Shown: positions 1 to 6,491 of the stretch, in pieces
Layout: every line of letters begins with the position of its first letter
How positions within the stretch are numbered: the stretch's first letter is position 1
NCBI GenBank assembly: GCA_905216045.1
Contig: CAJMSL010000077.1
Coordinates: 1 to 8,950 of the forward strand
DNA from: an uncultured bacterium
Lineage (GTDB): Bacteria; Actinomycetota; Coriobacteriia; Coriobacteriales; Coriobacteriaceae
Length of the DNA: 8,950 nucleotides
Direction: 5' to 3'
The notes under the pieces: model-generated
Told to the model about the DNA's origin: nothing
Databases searched by the model: none
Seen by the model: only the letters and a program-made list of their open reading frames with translations
Program-made: the position numbers and the translations under genes

Positions 1-756
1 CTTAGTGAGTTCTACGTTGGTGACGATGCAGCTGATGGTGGTGTTGGTGCGGTCGAGCGGCATCTGCATGGATCCGGCGGCGGCAAAGGCTGCGAGTTCC
101 ATGTCGACGATCTGGTCGCTATCGGCTGCGATGCGCATACCGGCGACCCACTCGCCGGTGAAGGGGTCGACCACGTTGCCGCAGGCGTTGACCGAAACCA
201 CGGCGCCTACCTTAACGGGACCGAGCGCCACGGCGGCAGCGCCAAGGCCGGCCTTCATGCAGGTGGCGGGGCCCATGAGCTTACCCACGGTAGCGCCCGT
301 GCCGGCGCCTACGTTGCCCTGTTCGAGCTTGGTGGGGGTGTTGTCGAGTGCCTCGCGCACGGCGGCGATGCCGGCCGCAATGTCGGGGCGAACGGTGGGG
401 TTACCAAAGGCGAGGTCGAAGATACAGCTGGAGCACACGATAGGCACCTGCGTGGGGCCTACGGGAAGGCCGATGCCGCGGCTCTCAAGCTCGCGAGCGA
501 CGCCGCTTGCGGCCTCGAGGCCAAAGGCCGATCCGCCCGAAAGGCAGACGGCGTGGACCTTGTCGACGGTGTTCTCGGGTCGTAGCAGGTCGGTCTCGCG
601 CGAAGCGGGAGCACCGCCGCGAACGTCAACGCCGCCGGTGGCGCCCTCGGGTGCCACGATTACGGTGCAACCGGTGCCGGCCTCCTCGTCCGTATAGTTG
701 CCATAGCAAAAGCCATCGACATCGCAGACGTCAATGGCCTCGAGCAGTGTATCCAT
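1..756 (-). CDS. P1 family peptidase (DmpA/NylC-like, family S58), C-terminus cut by window edge
   Basis: Serine/threonine-type aminopeptidase or amidase of the DmpA/NylC fold, a group whose precursor cleaves itself into two chains to free an N-terminal nucleophile. The visible 252 residues include the family blocks VHAVCLSGGSAFGLEAASGV (about 67-86) and GNVGAGTGATVGK (147-159). Near the window edge lies DRTNTTISCIVTN (235-247); by analogy with NylC, where processing occurs between Asn and Thr, N238/T239 would be the cleavage site and T239 the nucleophile. Family members usually have about 320-340 residues, so some 70-90 residues lie beyond base 1. The ATG at 756 is preceded by AGGAG (763-767) at good spacing. 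There is no signal peptide, so it is probably cytoplasmic. It lies downstream of maf on the same strand, 101 bases away and behind a terminator hairpin, so it probably has its own promoter. The natural substrate is unknown; peptides with small or beta-amino N-termini, or other amides, are possible. Confidence 0.92.
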   Translation of the reverse strand, partial: MDTLLEAIDVCDVDGFCYGNYTDEEAGTGCTVIVAPEGATGGVDVRGGAPASRETDLLRPENTVDKVHAVCLSGGSAFGLEAASGVARELESRGIGLPVGPTQVPIVCSSCIFDLAFGNPTVRPDIAAGIAAVREALDNTPTKLEQGNVGAGTGATVGKLMGPATCMKAGLGAAAVALGPVKVGAVVSVNACGNVVDPFTGEWVAGMRIAADSDQIVDMELAAFAAAGSMQMPLDRTNTTISCIVTNVELTK

Positions 757-826
757 GTTTAACTCCTATCGGTTTTCCGCCGCGCCTTGTGCCCGGTCGG
801 GATCCGTACGGTACGCCAAAATTGTA

Positions 827-849
827 GGCGCTGGGGAATACCCAGCGCC
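827..849 (-). terminator. Rho-independent terminator after the DJ-1/maf operon
   Basis: A perfect 9-bp stem, GGCGCTGGG paired with CCCAGCGCC (827-835 with 841-849), closes a 5-base loop. Read on the minus strand it starts 8 bases after the maf stop codon and is followed by TACAATTTTGG, an imperfect U tract. The position and strand fit termination of the maf transcript. The TACAAT next to it also resembles a -10 box for the peptidase gene downstream, but no convincing -35 box is seen. Confidence 0.7.
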
Positions 850-857
850 AGATGCAA

Positions 858-1439
858 TTACGAGAGTTTTTGAATCGCGCGCGCGACGCGGGCGATGGGT
901 AGGCCCACCACGTTATAGAAGTCGCCCGAAATATCGTGCACGAGCATGCGTCCGCCTGTGCCCTGAATGCCGTAGGCGCCGGCCTTGTCCATGGGCTCAC
1001 CCGAGGCGACGTAGTGCTCGATCTGCTCGTCGGTGAGCTCGTAGAACGTCACGTCGGTCACATCGACAAAGGATAGGCTCTCGGCGGCATGCGGGGCGGC
1101 CGTGTCGCCTGCCTTAACGATGCAGACACCGGTTGCGACCTGGTGCGTGCGGCCCGAAAGCTCACGGAGCATGGTGCGCGCCTCGTCCTCGGTTGCCGGC
1201 TTGCCCAGAATCTTGCCGTCAAAGGTGACGATGGTGTCGGCCGCGACCGTCAGCTCATTGGGCTCGGCATACTCGGCAGCAACGGCAGCCGCCTTGGCGC
1301 GTGCCAAGCGCTCGACAAGCGTGAGCGGGGCCTCGCCATCAAAGGGCGTTTCGTCGATATCCGCGGGAATCACGCGAATGTTGTAGCCTGCCTCGCGCAT
1401 CAGCTCTATGCGGCGCGGCGATTGCGAAGCCAAAATCAT
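858..1439 (-). CDS. maf: Maf family nucleoside triphosphate pyrophosphatase (YhdE type, dTTP/UTP)
   Basis: Cytoplasmic house-cleaning enzyme that hydrolyses non-canonical or surplus nucleoside triphosphates to the monophosphate and pyrophosphate. At 193 residues it has the normal family length. The signature SQSPRR (5-10) forms the N-terminal phosphate-binding loop. AADTIV (66-71) carries the presumed catalytic Asp68. GKP (79-81), SGRTHQV (95-101), GEPMDKAGAYGIQG (147-160) and DFYNVVGLP (173-181) follow in the expected order. The AGAYGIQG form with Lys152 and Gln159 matches the YhdE subfamily, which prefers dTTP and UTP, rather than the YceF (m7GTP) subfamily. The ATG overlaps the TGA of the upstream DJ-1 gene as ATGA, so translation is probably coupled; no separate ribosome binding site is needed. 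A hairpin terminator follows the stop codon. The preferred substrate is inferred from subfamily motifs only. Confidence 0.96.
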   Translation of the reverse strand: MILASQSPRRIELMREAGYNIRVIPADIDETPFDGEAPLTLVERLARAKAAAVAAEYAEPNELTVAADTIVTFDGKILGKPATEDEARTMLRELSGRTHQVATGVCIVKAGDTAAPHAAESLSFVDVTDVTFYELTDEQIEHYVASGEPMDKAGAYGIQGTGGRMLVHDISGDFYNVVGLPIARVARAIQKLS

Positions 1440-1978
1440 AGTTGGATGCCCTCGGCGACCTTCTCGACGGCCTTGTCGCCGGCGAGCGTGCGCAGCAGCT
1501 CCAATGCAAAGGGGAGGGACTGTGCCATGCCGCTGGCAGTGATGATGTTGCCGTCTTGCGTGACCTTCTCGCCGGTATAGGCGCCTTCGGGGAAGCTTTT
1601 CTCAAAGCCAGGGAAGCACGTGGCATGGCGCCCCTCGAGCAGGTCGAGCTCGCCCAGGATAAACGGGGCGGCGCAGATGGCGGCGACGTGCTTGGTTGCG
1701 GCGAACTCGCAGACCACGTCGCAGACGCGCTGATCTGCGCGCAGGTTGGTGGCACCGGGCAGGCCGCCGGGCAGCACGACGCAGTCGTACTCGTCAAAGT
1801 TGATCTCATCAAAGAGCGCATCGCAGGTCACGGGGATCTGCAGCGAGCTTACGACCTCGCGCGTGGGCATGATCGAGACGAGCGTGGCACGCACGCCGCC
1901 GCGACGCATGACATCGACCATGGTCAAGCATTCAATAGTTTCAAAGCCATCGGCGGCGAGAACGGCAACGCTGGGCAT
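1436..1978 (-). CDS. DJ-1/PfpI (ThiJ/YajL) family protein, possible glyoxalase III or deglycase
   Basis: Small cytoplasmic protein (180 residues) of the DJ-1 branch of the class I glutamine amidotransferase-like superfamily. Family members act as oxidative-stress sensors or chaperones, or convert methylglyoxal; the deglycase activity is debated. The N-terminal strand MPSVAVLAADGFETIE supplies Glu16, matching DJ-1 Glu18. VVLPGGLPGATNL (67-79) is the usual glycine-rich loop. AAICAAPFILGE (99-110) is the nucleophile elbow with the reactive Cys102. I chose the start at 1978, not the in-frame ATG at 2002, for two reasons: it gives the family's canonical N-terminus (M-P-x-V-A-V-L), and AAAGGAA at 1984-1990 sits 5 bases ahead of it. 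The TGA overlaps the maf ATG, so the two form an operon. The exact reaction cannot be read from the sequence. Confidence 0.94.
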   Translation of the reverse strand: MPSVAVLAADGFETIECLTMVDVMRRGGVRATLVSIMPTREVVSSLQIPVTCDALFDEINFDEYDCVVLPGGLPGATNLRADQRVCDVVCEFAATKHVAAICAAPFILGELDLLEGRHATCFPGFEKSFPEGAYTGEKVTQDGNIITASGMAQSLPFALELLRTLAGDKAVEKVAEGIQL

Positions 1979-1983
1979 GAGGG

Positions 1984-1990
1984 TTCCTTT
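1984..1990 (-). promoter_or_regulatory. Ribosome binding site that fixes the DJ-1 gene start
   Basis: AAAGGAA on the minus strand, 5 bases before the ATG at 1978. It supports that start over the in-frame ATG at 2002, which lies upstream of this site. Confidence 0.7.
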
Positions 1991-2014
1991 CATAGGCGGC
2001 ATACAATTAGCCGT

Positions 2015-2042
2015 CTTATACCCCGAAGACCTCCGCTTGCCA
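2015..2042 (-). promoter_or_regulatory. Possible promoter of the DJ-1/maf operon
   Basis: On the minus strand TATAAG (2015-2020) is a 5-of-6 match to a -10 box. TGGCAA (2037-2042), a weak -35 box, lies 16 bases upstream of it. Transcription would start about 30 bases ahead of the DJ-1 ATG. It is the best candidate in the gap, but the -35 match is only 3 of 6. Confidence 0.35.
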
Positions 2043-2107
2043 CGCTCGATTTCCCAATGTTTAAAATAGCCCTGTCCGAATTAGCTACCCTCACCCATCC
2101 TCAACAA

Positions 2108-2162
2108 TCTCAATCTGTAACATCCATCGACCTAAACTAGCCCCAACTGTTACAGATCGAGA
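2108..2162. repeat. 15-bp near-perfect inverted repeat between divergent operons, possible operator pair
   Basis: TCTCAATCTGTAACA (2108-2122) is the reverse complement of TGTTACAGATCGAGA (2148-2162) at 14 of 15 positions, with a 25-base spacer. Each arm contains a TGT-N-ACA core (2116-2122 and 2148-2154) that is itself symmetric. The core centres are 32 bases apart, close to three helical turns. This fits two operator half-complexes for a dimeric repressor on the same DNA face, for example of the GntR class, between the divergent DJ-1/maf and transporter operons. It could instead form an RNA hairpin or be a dispersed repeat. The bound protein is unknown. Confidence 0.6.
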
Positions 2163-2245
2163 CAGTCCCCAACAGCACCGCCCCGTTCGGGGAACGACCG
2201 CCACAGGTACGGCGGGCAGAGGCTCACTTTTTCCTCGGTTTTTTC

Positions 2246-2272
2246 TTGACGGAATCTCACCTGTTGTAGTAC
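2246..2272 (+). promoter_or_regulatory. Possible promoter upstream of the terminator and transporter operon
   Basis: TTGACG (2246-2251) matches the -35 consensus at 5 of 6 positions. The best -10 candidate, TAGTAC (2267-2272), is poor and the spacing of 15 is short. A start near 2279 would give a transcript of about 80 bases ending at the terminator at 2325-2360, or a longer leader for the downstream genes on read-through. Confidence 0.35.
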
Positions 2273-2324
2273 TTTGTCCCAGTCTAAAAACGCGTGGACT
2301 TTTCTGGGCGCTAGCCACCTTTTT

Positions 2325-2360
2325 GCCACGCAACCGAGCAGTCGGTTGCGTGGCTTTTTT
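2325..2360 (+). terminator. Strong rho-independent terminator in the leader of the transporter/beta-glucoside operon
   Basis: A perfect 13-bp stem, GCCACGCAACCGA with TCGGTTGCGTGGC (2325-2337 and 2342-2354), has a GCAG tetraloop and is followed directly by six T residues. On the opposite strand no U tract follows, so it acts on plus-strand transcripts only. No plus-strand gene ends here. It therefore terminates either a short RNA or a leader, and may be an attenuator. GCGTGG at 2292-2297 copies part of the right arm and could pair with CCACGC of the left arm (2326-2331). Confidence 0.88.
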
Positions 2361-2466
2361 CGTCTTGGCAGCAGGTACCACATGCACCGCCAGAAGACCG
2401 CACGAGCCCACCTTCCGACTGCAGGGAACAGACGCACGAGACGTGCATCTGCAAGGCAGCAGACGG

Positions 2467-2473
2467 AAGGGAG
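2467..2473 (+). promoter_or_regulatory. Ribosome binding site that fixes the transporter start
   Basis: AAGGGAG lies 4 bases before the ATG at 2478. The frame is open for 68 codons further upstream, but that extension runs through the terminator hairpin and has no ribosome binding site. Confidence 0.7.
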
Positions 2474-2477
2474 CCTA

Positions 2478-3458
2478 ATGGCAGGAACAAACACAATCAT
2501 GCATCAGGCCGCCGGGGCAGGAGTCACGGGCGCGGGACAGGCCAAGGCGGCGCTCCAGGTCTTTGCGGGCGGCGCCTGCTACGGCGCGATGGCCACGACC
2601 TACAAGCTCGCCTACGCCGCGGGCTTCACCTCGGCACAGGTGGTGGCGAGCCAGGCGTGGTTCGGCTGCCTCTTCTTCGCCCTCGCTACGCTCGCAGGGC
2701 ACGCACTCGGGCACCGCTGGCAGCGCGTGGGCTGGAAGCTCGCCCTCAAGCTCATGGGCCTGGGAGCCCTCACCTGCCTCACCTCAATCCTCTACTGCTA
2801 CGCCATGAGCGTGCTGCCCGCCCCGGTGGCGCTCACGCTCCTCTTCCAGTTCACGTGGCTGGGGCTCGTGTGGCAGACCGTCATGACGCGCCGACCGCCG
2901 AGGGTCTTCCAAGTGGCCTCCGCCCTGGTCATCGTCTTCGGAACGGTGTTCGCCAGCGGCGTCTACAAGACCGGCATCACCGGGTACGACCCCGTGGCCC
3001 TGCTCTGCGCGCTGGGGGCGGCCGTGTCCTGCTCCCTCTTTGTCACCCTCTCCGGCAAGGTCGAGGCCCCCTGCTCGTCCGAGCAGCGCGGCGTCATCGT
3101 GTGCGCGGGCTCCGTGATCATGTCACTCACGGTGTGCCCGGACTATGTCGTCTCGGGCGTCCTCGCCCAGGGCATCCTGCCCTTTGCCGTCATCGCCGGC
3201 TTCTTTGGCATGCTCTGCCCGGTCCTGCTCTTCGGCATGGGCTCTCCGCACCTGCCTGCGGGCCTCTCCACTGTCATGGCCGCCGCGGAACTCCCCGCCG
3301 GCCTGCTCATCGCCATGATCGTCCTCGGCGAGCCGCTCGGCGTCGTCGAGTGGCTGGGCGTCGCCATCATCCTCGCCGGCGTGTGCCTGGCACAGGTCCC
3401 CTCCCTGCTTGGAGGCCGGGAGGCACGTCGCGCCGCCGCAGGACAAGCCGTCAGCTAG
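2478..3458 (+). CDS. EamA/DMT-superfamily membrane transporter, 10 TM segments
   Basis: Integral membrane protein of 326 residues, typical of the drug/metabolite transporter superfamily made of two 5-helix EamA repeats. Hydrophobic segments lie at about 24-44, 53-75, 88-110, 113-135, 143-163, 171-192, 205-220, 228-250, 260-283 and 288-308. The end of the second repeat, ELPAGLLIAMIVLGEP (271-286) followed by EWLGVAIILAGVCLA (291-305), has the classic EamA pattern of a helix, a GE(P/x) turn and a final helix. The tail after 310 is short, basic and alanine-rich. The start at 2478 is set by its ribosome binding site. It precedes a 6-phospho-beta-glucosidase gene on the same strand with a 122-base gap. 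The context hints at a role linked to sugar metabolism, for example exporting a by-product or moving an aglycone, but the substrate and direction are unknown. Confidence 0.92.
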   Translation: MAGTNTIMHQAAGAGVTGAGQAKAALQVFAGGACYGAMATTYKLAYAAGFTSAQVVASQAWFGCLFFALATLAGHALGHRWQRVGWKLALKLMGLGALTCLTSILYCYAMSVLPAPVALTLLFQFTWLGLVWQTVMTRRPPRVFQVASALVIVFGTVFASGVYKTGITGYDPVALLCALGAAVSCSLFVTLSGKVEAPCSSEQRGVIVCAGSVIMSLTVCPDYVVSGVLAQGILPFAVIAGFFGMLCPVLLFGMGSPHLPAGLSTVMAAAELPAGLLIAMIVLGEPLGVVEWLGVAIILAGVCLAQVPSLLGGREARRAAAGQAVS

Positions 3459-3525
3459 TCATCCCTTCACAGGCGGCCCGCGCGCATCAGGGAAAGGGCC
3501 ACGGGCCCGGCGCGCGAGGCCGCAA

Positions 3526-3562
3526 GGACGTTATAAAGCGTCCCCCGCAGAGATGGGGGCGC
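3526..3562 (+). other. Tandem, overlapping hairpins ahead of the glucosidase gene
   Basis: Two stems share bases. GGACG (3526-3530) pairs with CGTCC (3539-3543). GCG-T-CCCCC (3538-3546, with one bulged T) pairs with GGGGGCGC (3555-3562) around an 8-base loop. They cannot both form fully. No U tract follows, so this is not a rho-independent terminator. The second hairpin ends 7 bases before the AAGGAGG ribosome binding site (3570-3576), where it could stabilise a processed 5' end or affect translation. Confidence 0.5.
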
Positions 3563-3580
3563 CAGAGAGAAGGAGGCACC

Positions 3581-5011
3581 ATGCCATTTCCAAAAGGGTT
3601 CCTTTGGGGAGGAGCCACCGCCGCCACCCAATGCGAGGGAGGTTATGACGAGGGCGGCCGCGGCCTTGCCAACGTCGACGTCATCCCACACGGGCCGGAG
3701 CGCAACGACGTAAGCCGCGGCCTGAGGCGCATGCTCGACTTTGAGCCCGGGTACTACTACCCGGCCCAGACGGGCATCGACTTCTACCACCACTACCGCG
3801 AGGACATAGCCCTCTTCGCGGAGATGGGCTTTAAGGTCTTTCGCCTCTCTATCGCCTGGAGCCGCATCTTCCCCAATGGCGACGAGGAGGAGCCCAACGA
3901 GGCCGGGCTCGCCTTCTACGAGGACGTGTTCCGCTGCTGCCGCGAGCACGGGATCGAGCCCCTCGTGACCATCACGCACTTCGACTGCCCCATCCACCTC
4001 GTCAAGAAGTACGGCGCCTGGCGAAACCGCACCCTTATCGAGCTCTACAAGCGGCTTGTGACGGTGCTCTTCAACCGCTACCGCGGCCTCGTGCGCTGGT
4101 GGATCACGTTCAACGAGATGAACATGATCTTGCACCGTCCCTTCATGGGTGCCGGTATCGTCCTCGAGCCCGGGGAGAATGCCCGCGAGGCCGAGTACCG
4201 CGCCGCGCACAACGAGCTCGTGGCGAGCGCCTGGGCCACCAAGATCGCCCACGAGGTCGATCCGGAGAACAAGGCGGGCTGCATGCTCGCCGCGGGAAGC
4301 TACTACCCCTACTCCTGCCGCCCCGAGGACGTCCGCGCGGCGCAGGTCAAAAACCAGGAGGACCTCTTCTTCGTGGACGTGCAGGCACGCGGGCGCTACC
4401 CCGGCTACGCGCTCAAGATGCTCGAGCGCGAGGGCATCGACGTGGGCATGACCGCCGAGGACGAGCGCATCCTTGCGGAGAACACCGTCGACTTCATCTC
4501 GTTTAGCTACTACTCCTCGCGCTGCACCGCGGGCGACCCCGATTCCGTGGGCGGCGTCGCCGAGGGCAACGCCTTCGCCGGCGTGGAGAACCCCTACGTG
4601 CGCACGAGCGACTGGGGCTGGGTCATCGACCCGCTGGGGTTCCGCATCACGATCAACGACCTCTGGGACCGCTACCAGAAGCCGCTCTTTGTGGTGGAGA
4701 ACGGCCTCGGCGCCTATGACGAGGTGCTTCCCGACGGCACGATCGAGGACGACTACCGCATCGCCTACCTGCGCGAGCACATCGAGGCCATGCGCGACGC
4801 CATCGAGCAGGACGGCGTCGAGATGCTCGGCTACACCACCTGGGGGCCGATCGACCTCGTGAGCGCGGGCTCCGGCGAGATGGAGAAGCGCTACGGCTTC
4901 ATCTACGTGGACCGCGACAACCTGGGCAACGGCACGCTCGAGCGCAGGCGCAAGAAGAGCTTCTACTGGTACCAACAGGCCATCGCCACCAACGGAGGCG
5001 ACCTGGGCTAG
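3581..5011 (+). CDS. 6-phospho-beta-glucosidase, glycoside hydrolase family 1 (BglA/AscB type)
   Basis: Cytoplasmic retaining glycosidase of 476 residues, the usual GH1 length. It hydrolyses 6-phospho-beta-glucosides such as cellobiose-6-phosphate or phosphorylated plant aglycone glucosides to glucose-6-phosphate and glucose or aglycone. The N-terminus FPKGFLWGGATAATQCEGG (3-21) is the GH1 N-terminal signature. TFNEMN (176-181) carries the acid/base Glu179 and VVENGLGA (371-378) the nucleophile Glu373. His133 and Asn178 line the sugar site. SAGSGEMEKRYGF (428-440) gives Ser428, Lys436 and Tyr438, equivalent to the phosphate-binding Ser-Lys-Tyr set of 6-phospho-beta-glycosidases, and this separates it from plain beta-glucosidases. 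AAGGAGG (3570-3576) sits 4 bases ahead of the ATG. The PTS permease gene follows after 31 bases, which supports a substrate phosphorylated during import. The exact aglycone or disaccharide preference is not readable. Confidence 0.96.
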   Translation: MPFPKGFLWGGATAATQCEGGYDEGGRGLANVDVIPHGPERNDVSRGLRRMLDFEPGYYYPAQTGIDFYHHYREDIALFAEMGFKVFRLSIAWSRIFPNGDEEEPNEAGLAFYEDVFRCCREHGIEPLVTITHFDCPIHLVKKYGAWRNRTLIELYKRLVTVLFNRYRGLVRWWITFNEMNMILHRPFMGAGIVLEPGENAREAEYRAAHNELVASAWATKIAHEVDPENKAGCMLAAGSYYPYSCRPEDVRAAQVKNQEDLFFVDVQARGRYPGYALKMLEREGIDVGMTAEDERILAENTVDFISFSYYSSRCTAGDPDSVGGVAEGNAFAGVENPYVRTSDWGWVIDPLGFRITINDLWDRYQKPLFVVENGLGAYDEVLPDGTIEDDYRIAYLREHIEAMRDAIEQDGVEMLGYTTWGPIDLVSAGSGEMEKRYGFIYVDRDNLGNGTLERRRKKSFYWYQQAIATNGGDLG

Positions 5012-5042
5012 CCGCCCGGGCAATATCGCTAAGGAGAAAATA

Positions 5043-6491
5043 ATGGCTGAAAAATACGACGATCTGGCCAGATCCATACTCGAGAACGTAGGCGGCGCCG
5101 AGAACGTCGCCAGCGTCGCGCACTGCATCACGCGCGTGCGCTTCAAGCTCAAGGACGAGTCCCGCGCCAACACTGCCAAGATCGAGGCCCTCAAGGGCGT
5201 TATCCAGGTCATCCAGGCCAACGGCCAGTACCAGGTGGTCGTGGGTAACATCGTCGAGGGCGTCTACGACGCGGTCCTGGAGGCCGGCAACTTCTCGGGC
5301 GGCGCAAGCGCCGACGACGAGCCCCAGGGCGATAAGACCGTTGCCTCCGTCGTCATCGACCTCATCTCTGGCATCTTCCAGCCCATCCTGGGACCGCTTG
5401 CCGCCGCAGGCATCATGAAGGGACTGCTTGCCCTCATCACCTACTTCGTCCCGGCCTTTGCAAACGACGGCCTCTACACGCTGCTCTACACCGTGGCTGA
5501 CGGCTTCTTCTACTTCCTCCCCGTCGCCCTGGCGTTCAGTGCCGCGCGCAAGTTCCGCATGAACGAGTTCACCGGCGTGGCAATCGGCGTGGCGCTCCTC
5601 TACCCGACGATGGTCGCCCTGACCTCGGGTGAGGCGCTCGGCAGCATCGACCTCGGCGTGGCCGGCACGTTCTCGTGGTACGCCACCGCCCTCGGGCTCC
5701 CCATCATCATGCCCGTGTCCGGCTACGTGAGCTCGGTGATCCCCGTCCTTCTCATGGTGTGGTTCGGCTCTATCCTTGAGCGCTGGCTCAAGAGCTGGAT
5801 GCCGACTGCACTCAAGATGTTCCTCGTCCCGCTCGCCACGATGACGGTCTCCATCGTCTTGGGCTACCTCGTCATCGGCCCGGTGGCCACCCTCATCACC
5901 AACCTGCTGAGTGCGGCGTTCTCGTTCATCTTCCAGCTTCCCGTGGTTGGTTCCGTCCTGGGCAGCGCCCTGGTCGGCGGACTGTGGATGTGTCTCGTCA
6001 TCTTTGGCTTCCACTGGAGCCTCATCCCCATCTCCATCATGAACCTGAACACCCTCGGCCACGACAGCGTGCTCGCCGCCACCATCGGCCACGCGTTCGC
6101 GCTCGGAGCGGTCATCTTTGCCATGTACCTCAAAAACAAGGACGAGCGCTTCCGCGGCATCGCCCTTCCCGCGATGATCTCCGCCTTCTTCTTCGGCGTC
6201 ACCGAGCCGGGCATCTACGGCATCGCCCTGCCCAACAAGCGCGCGTTCGTCGTGGCATGCCTGAGCTCCGCCGTGGGCGGCGCCATCGTGGGAATGACGG
6301 GCGCCCTCATGTACATCTCGGGCGGCCTCGGCGTCTTCAACCTGCTCAACTTCATCGACGCGACCCCTGGTGGCGCCGGGATCTCCCACATGATCTACGC
6401 GATCATCGCCTCACTCGTCTCTGCCGTTCTGGCCTTTGTTATCGAGTTCATCACCTACCGACCCAACGACGACGAGGAAGGCGCCCGCTAG
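5043..6491 (+). CDS. PTS beta-glucoside permease, EIIBC (no EIIA domain)
   Basis: Membrane component of the phosphotransferase system that imports beta-glucosides and phosphorylates them at C6. Residues 1 to about 85 form the IIB domain, with the phospho-accepting Cys28 in AHCITRVRFKLKD (26-38). An acidic linker (about 86-98) leads to the IIC domain (about 100-470), about ten membrane segments. IIC landmarks include ISGIFQPILGPLAAAGIMKG (108-127), FGFHWSLIPI (321-330) and FFGVTEPGIYGIALP (383-397), the last being the GxTEP substrate-site motif with Glu388. The protein ends at 482 in RPNDDEEGAR. BglP/BglF-type permeases have about 610-625 residues with a C-terminal IIA, so IIA must come from another protein, such as a free Crr-like IIA. 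AAGGAG (5031-5036) lies 6 bases before the ATG. It follows the 6-phospho-beta-glucosidase gene by 31 bases, so they are almost certainly cotranscribed. Confidence 0.96.
   Translation: MAEKYDDLARSILENVGGAENVASVAHCITRVRFKLKDESRANTAKIEALKGVIQVIQANGQYQVVVGNIVEGVYDAVLEAGNFSGGASADDEPQGDKTVASVVIDLISGIFQPILGPLAAAGIMKGLLALITYFVPAFANDGLYTLLYTVADGFFYFLPVALAFSAARKFRMNEFTGVAIGVALLYPTMVALTSGEALGSIDLGVAGTFSWYATALGLPIIMPVSGYVSSVIPVLLMVWFGSILERWLKSWMPTALKMFLVPLATMTVSIVLGYLVIGPVATLITNLLSAAFSFIFQLPVVGSVLGSALVGGLWMCLVIFGFHWSLIPISIMNLNTLGHDSVLAATIGHAFALGAVIFAMYLKNKDERFRGIALPAMISAFFFGVTEPGIYGIALPNKRAFVVACLSSAVGGAIVGMTGALMYISGGLGVFNLLNFIDATPGGAGISHMIYAIIASLVSAVLAFVIEFITYRPNDDEEGAR

Larger units (their letters stand above)
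2003..2477. other. 475-base divergent intergenic region without a protein gene
   Basis: This stretch separates the minus-strand DJ-1/maf operon from the plus-strand transporter/glucosidase genes. No reading frame in it has a recognisable product or a plausible start. It holds the DJ-1 promoter candidate, the inverted repeat, a short hairpin CCCCGTTCGGGG at about 2181-2192, a plus-strand promoter candidate, a strong terminator, and about 117 bases of leader before the transporter ATG. I looked for a BglG-type antiterminator target, expected for some beta-glucoside operons, and did not find one. Confidence 0.7.

Noticed and set aside
5..697. A 230-codon plus-strand frame opposite the peptidase gene
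   Set aside because: Low-complexity Ser/Pro/Ala/Thr product with no recognisable family; the minus strand carries conserved P1 peptidase motifs with a good ribosome binding site.
2274..2477. A 68-codon N-terminal extension of the transporter
   Set aside because: It reads through the strong terminator hairpin, has a basic non-membrane composition, and lacks a ribosome binding site, while the ATG at 2478 has one.
2163..2477. BglG/LicT-type antiterminator target ahead of the beta-glucoside genes
   Set aside because: I looked for the conserved target pattern overlapping the terminator and found no match; the possible competing stem is unrelated in sequence.
3467..5251. A 594-codon open frame on the minus strand, antisense to the glucosidase gene
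   Set aside because: Its product is rich in Val, His, Asp, Glu and Ala without any domain, as expected opposite a GC-rich gene with C-ending codons. The opposite strand holds a clear GH1 enzyme with all catalytic residues.
4899..6389. A 496-codon open frame on the minus strand, antisense to the PTS permease gene
   Set aside because: Same composition artefact (Asp, His, Glu, Gly, Val), no motif, and it overlaps a complete permease gene on the other strand.
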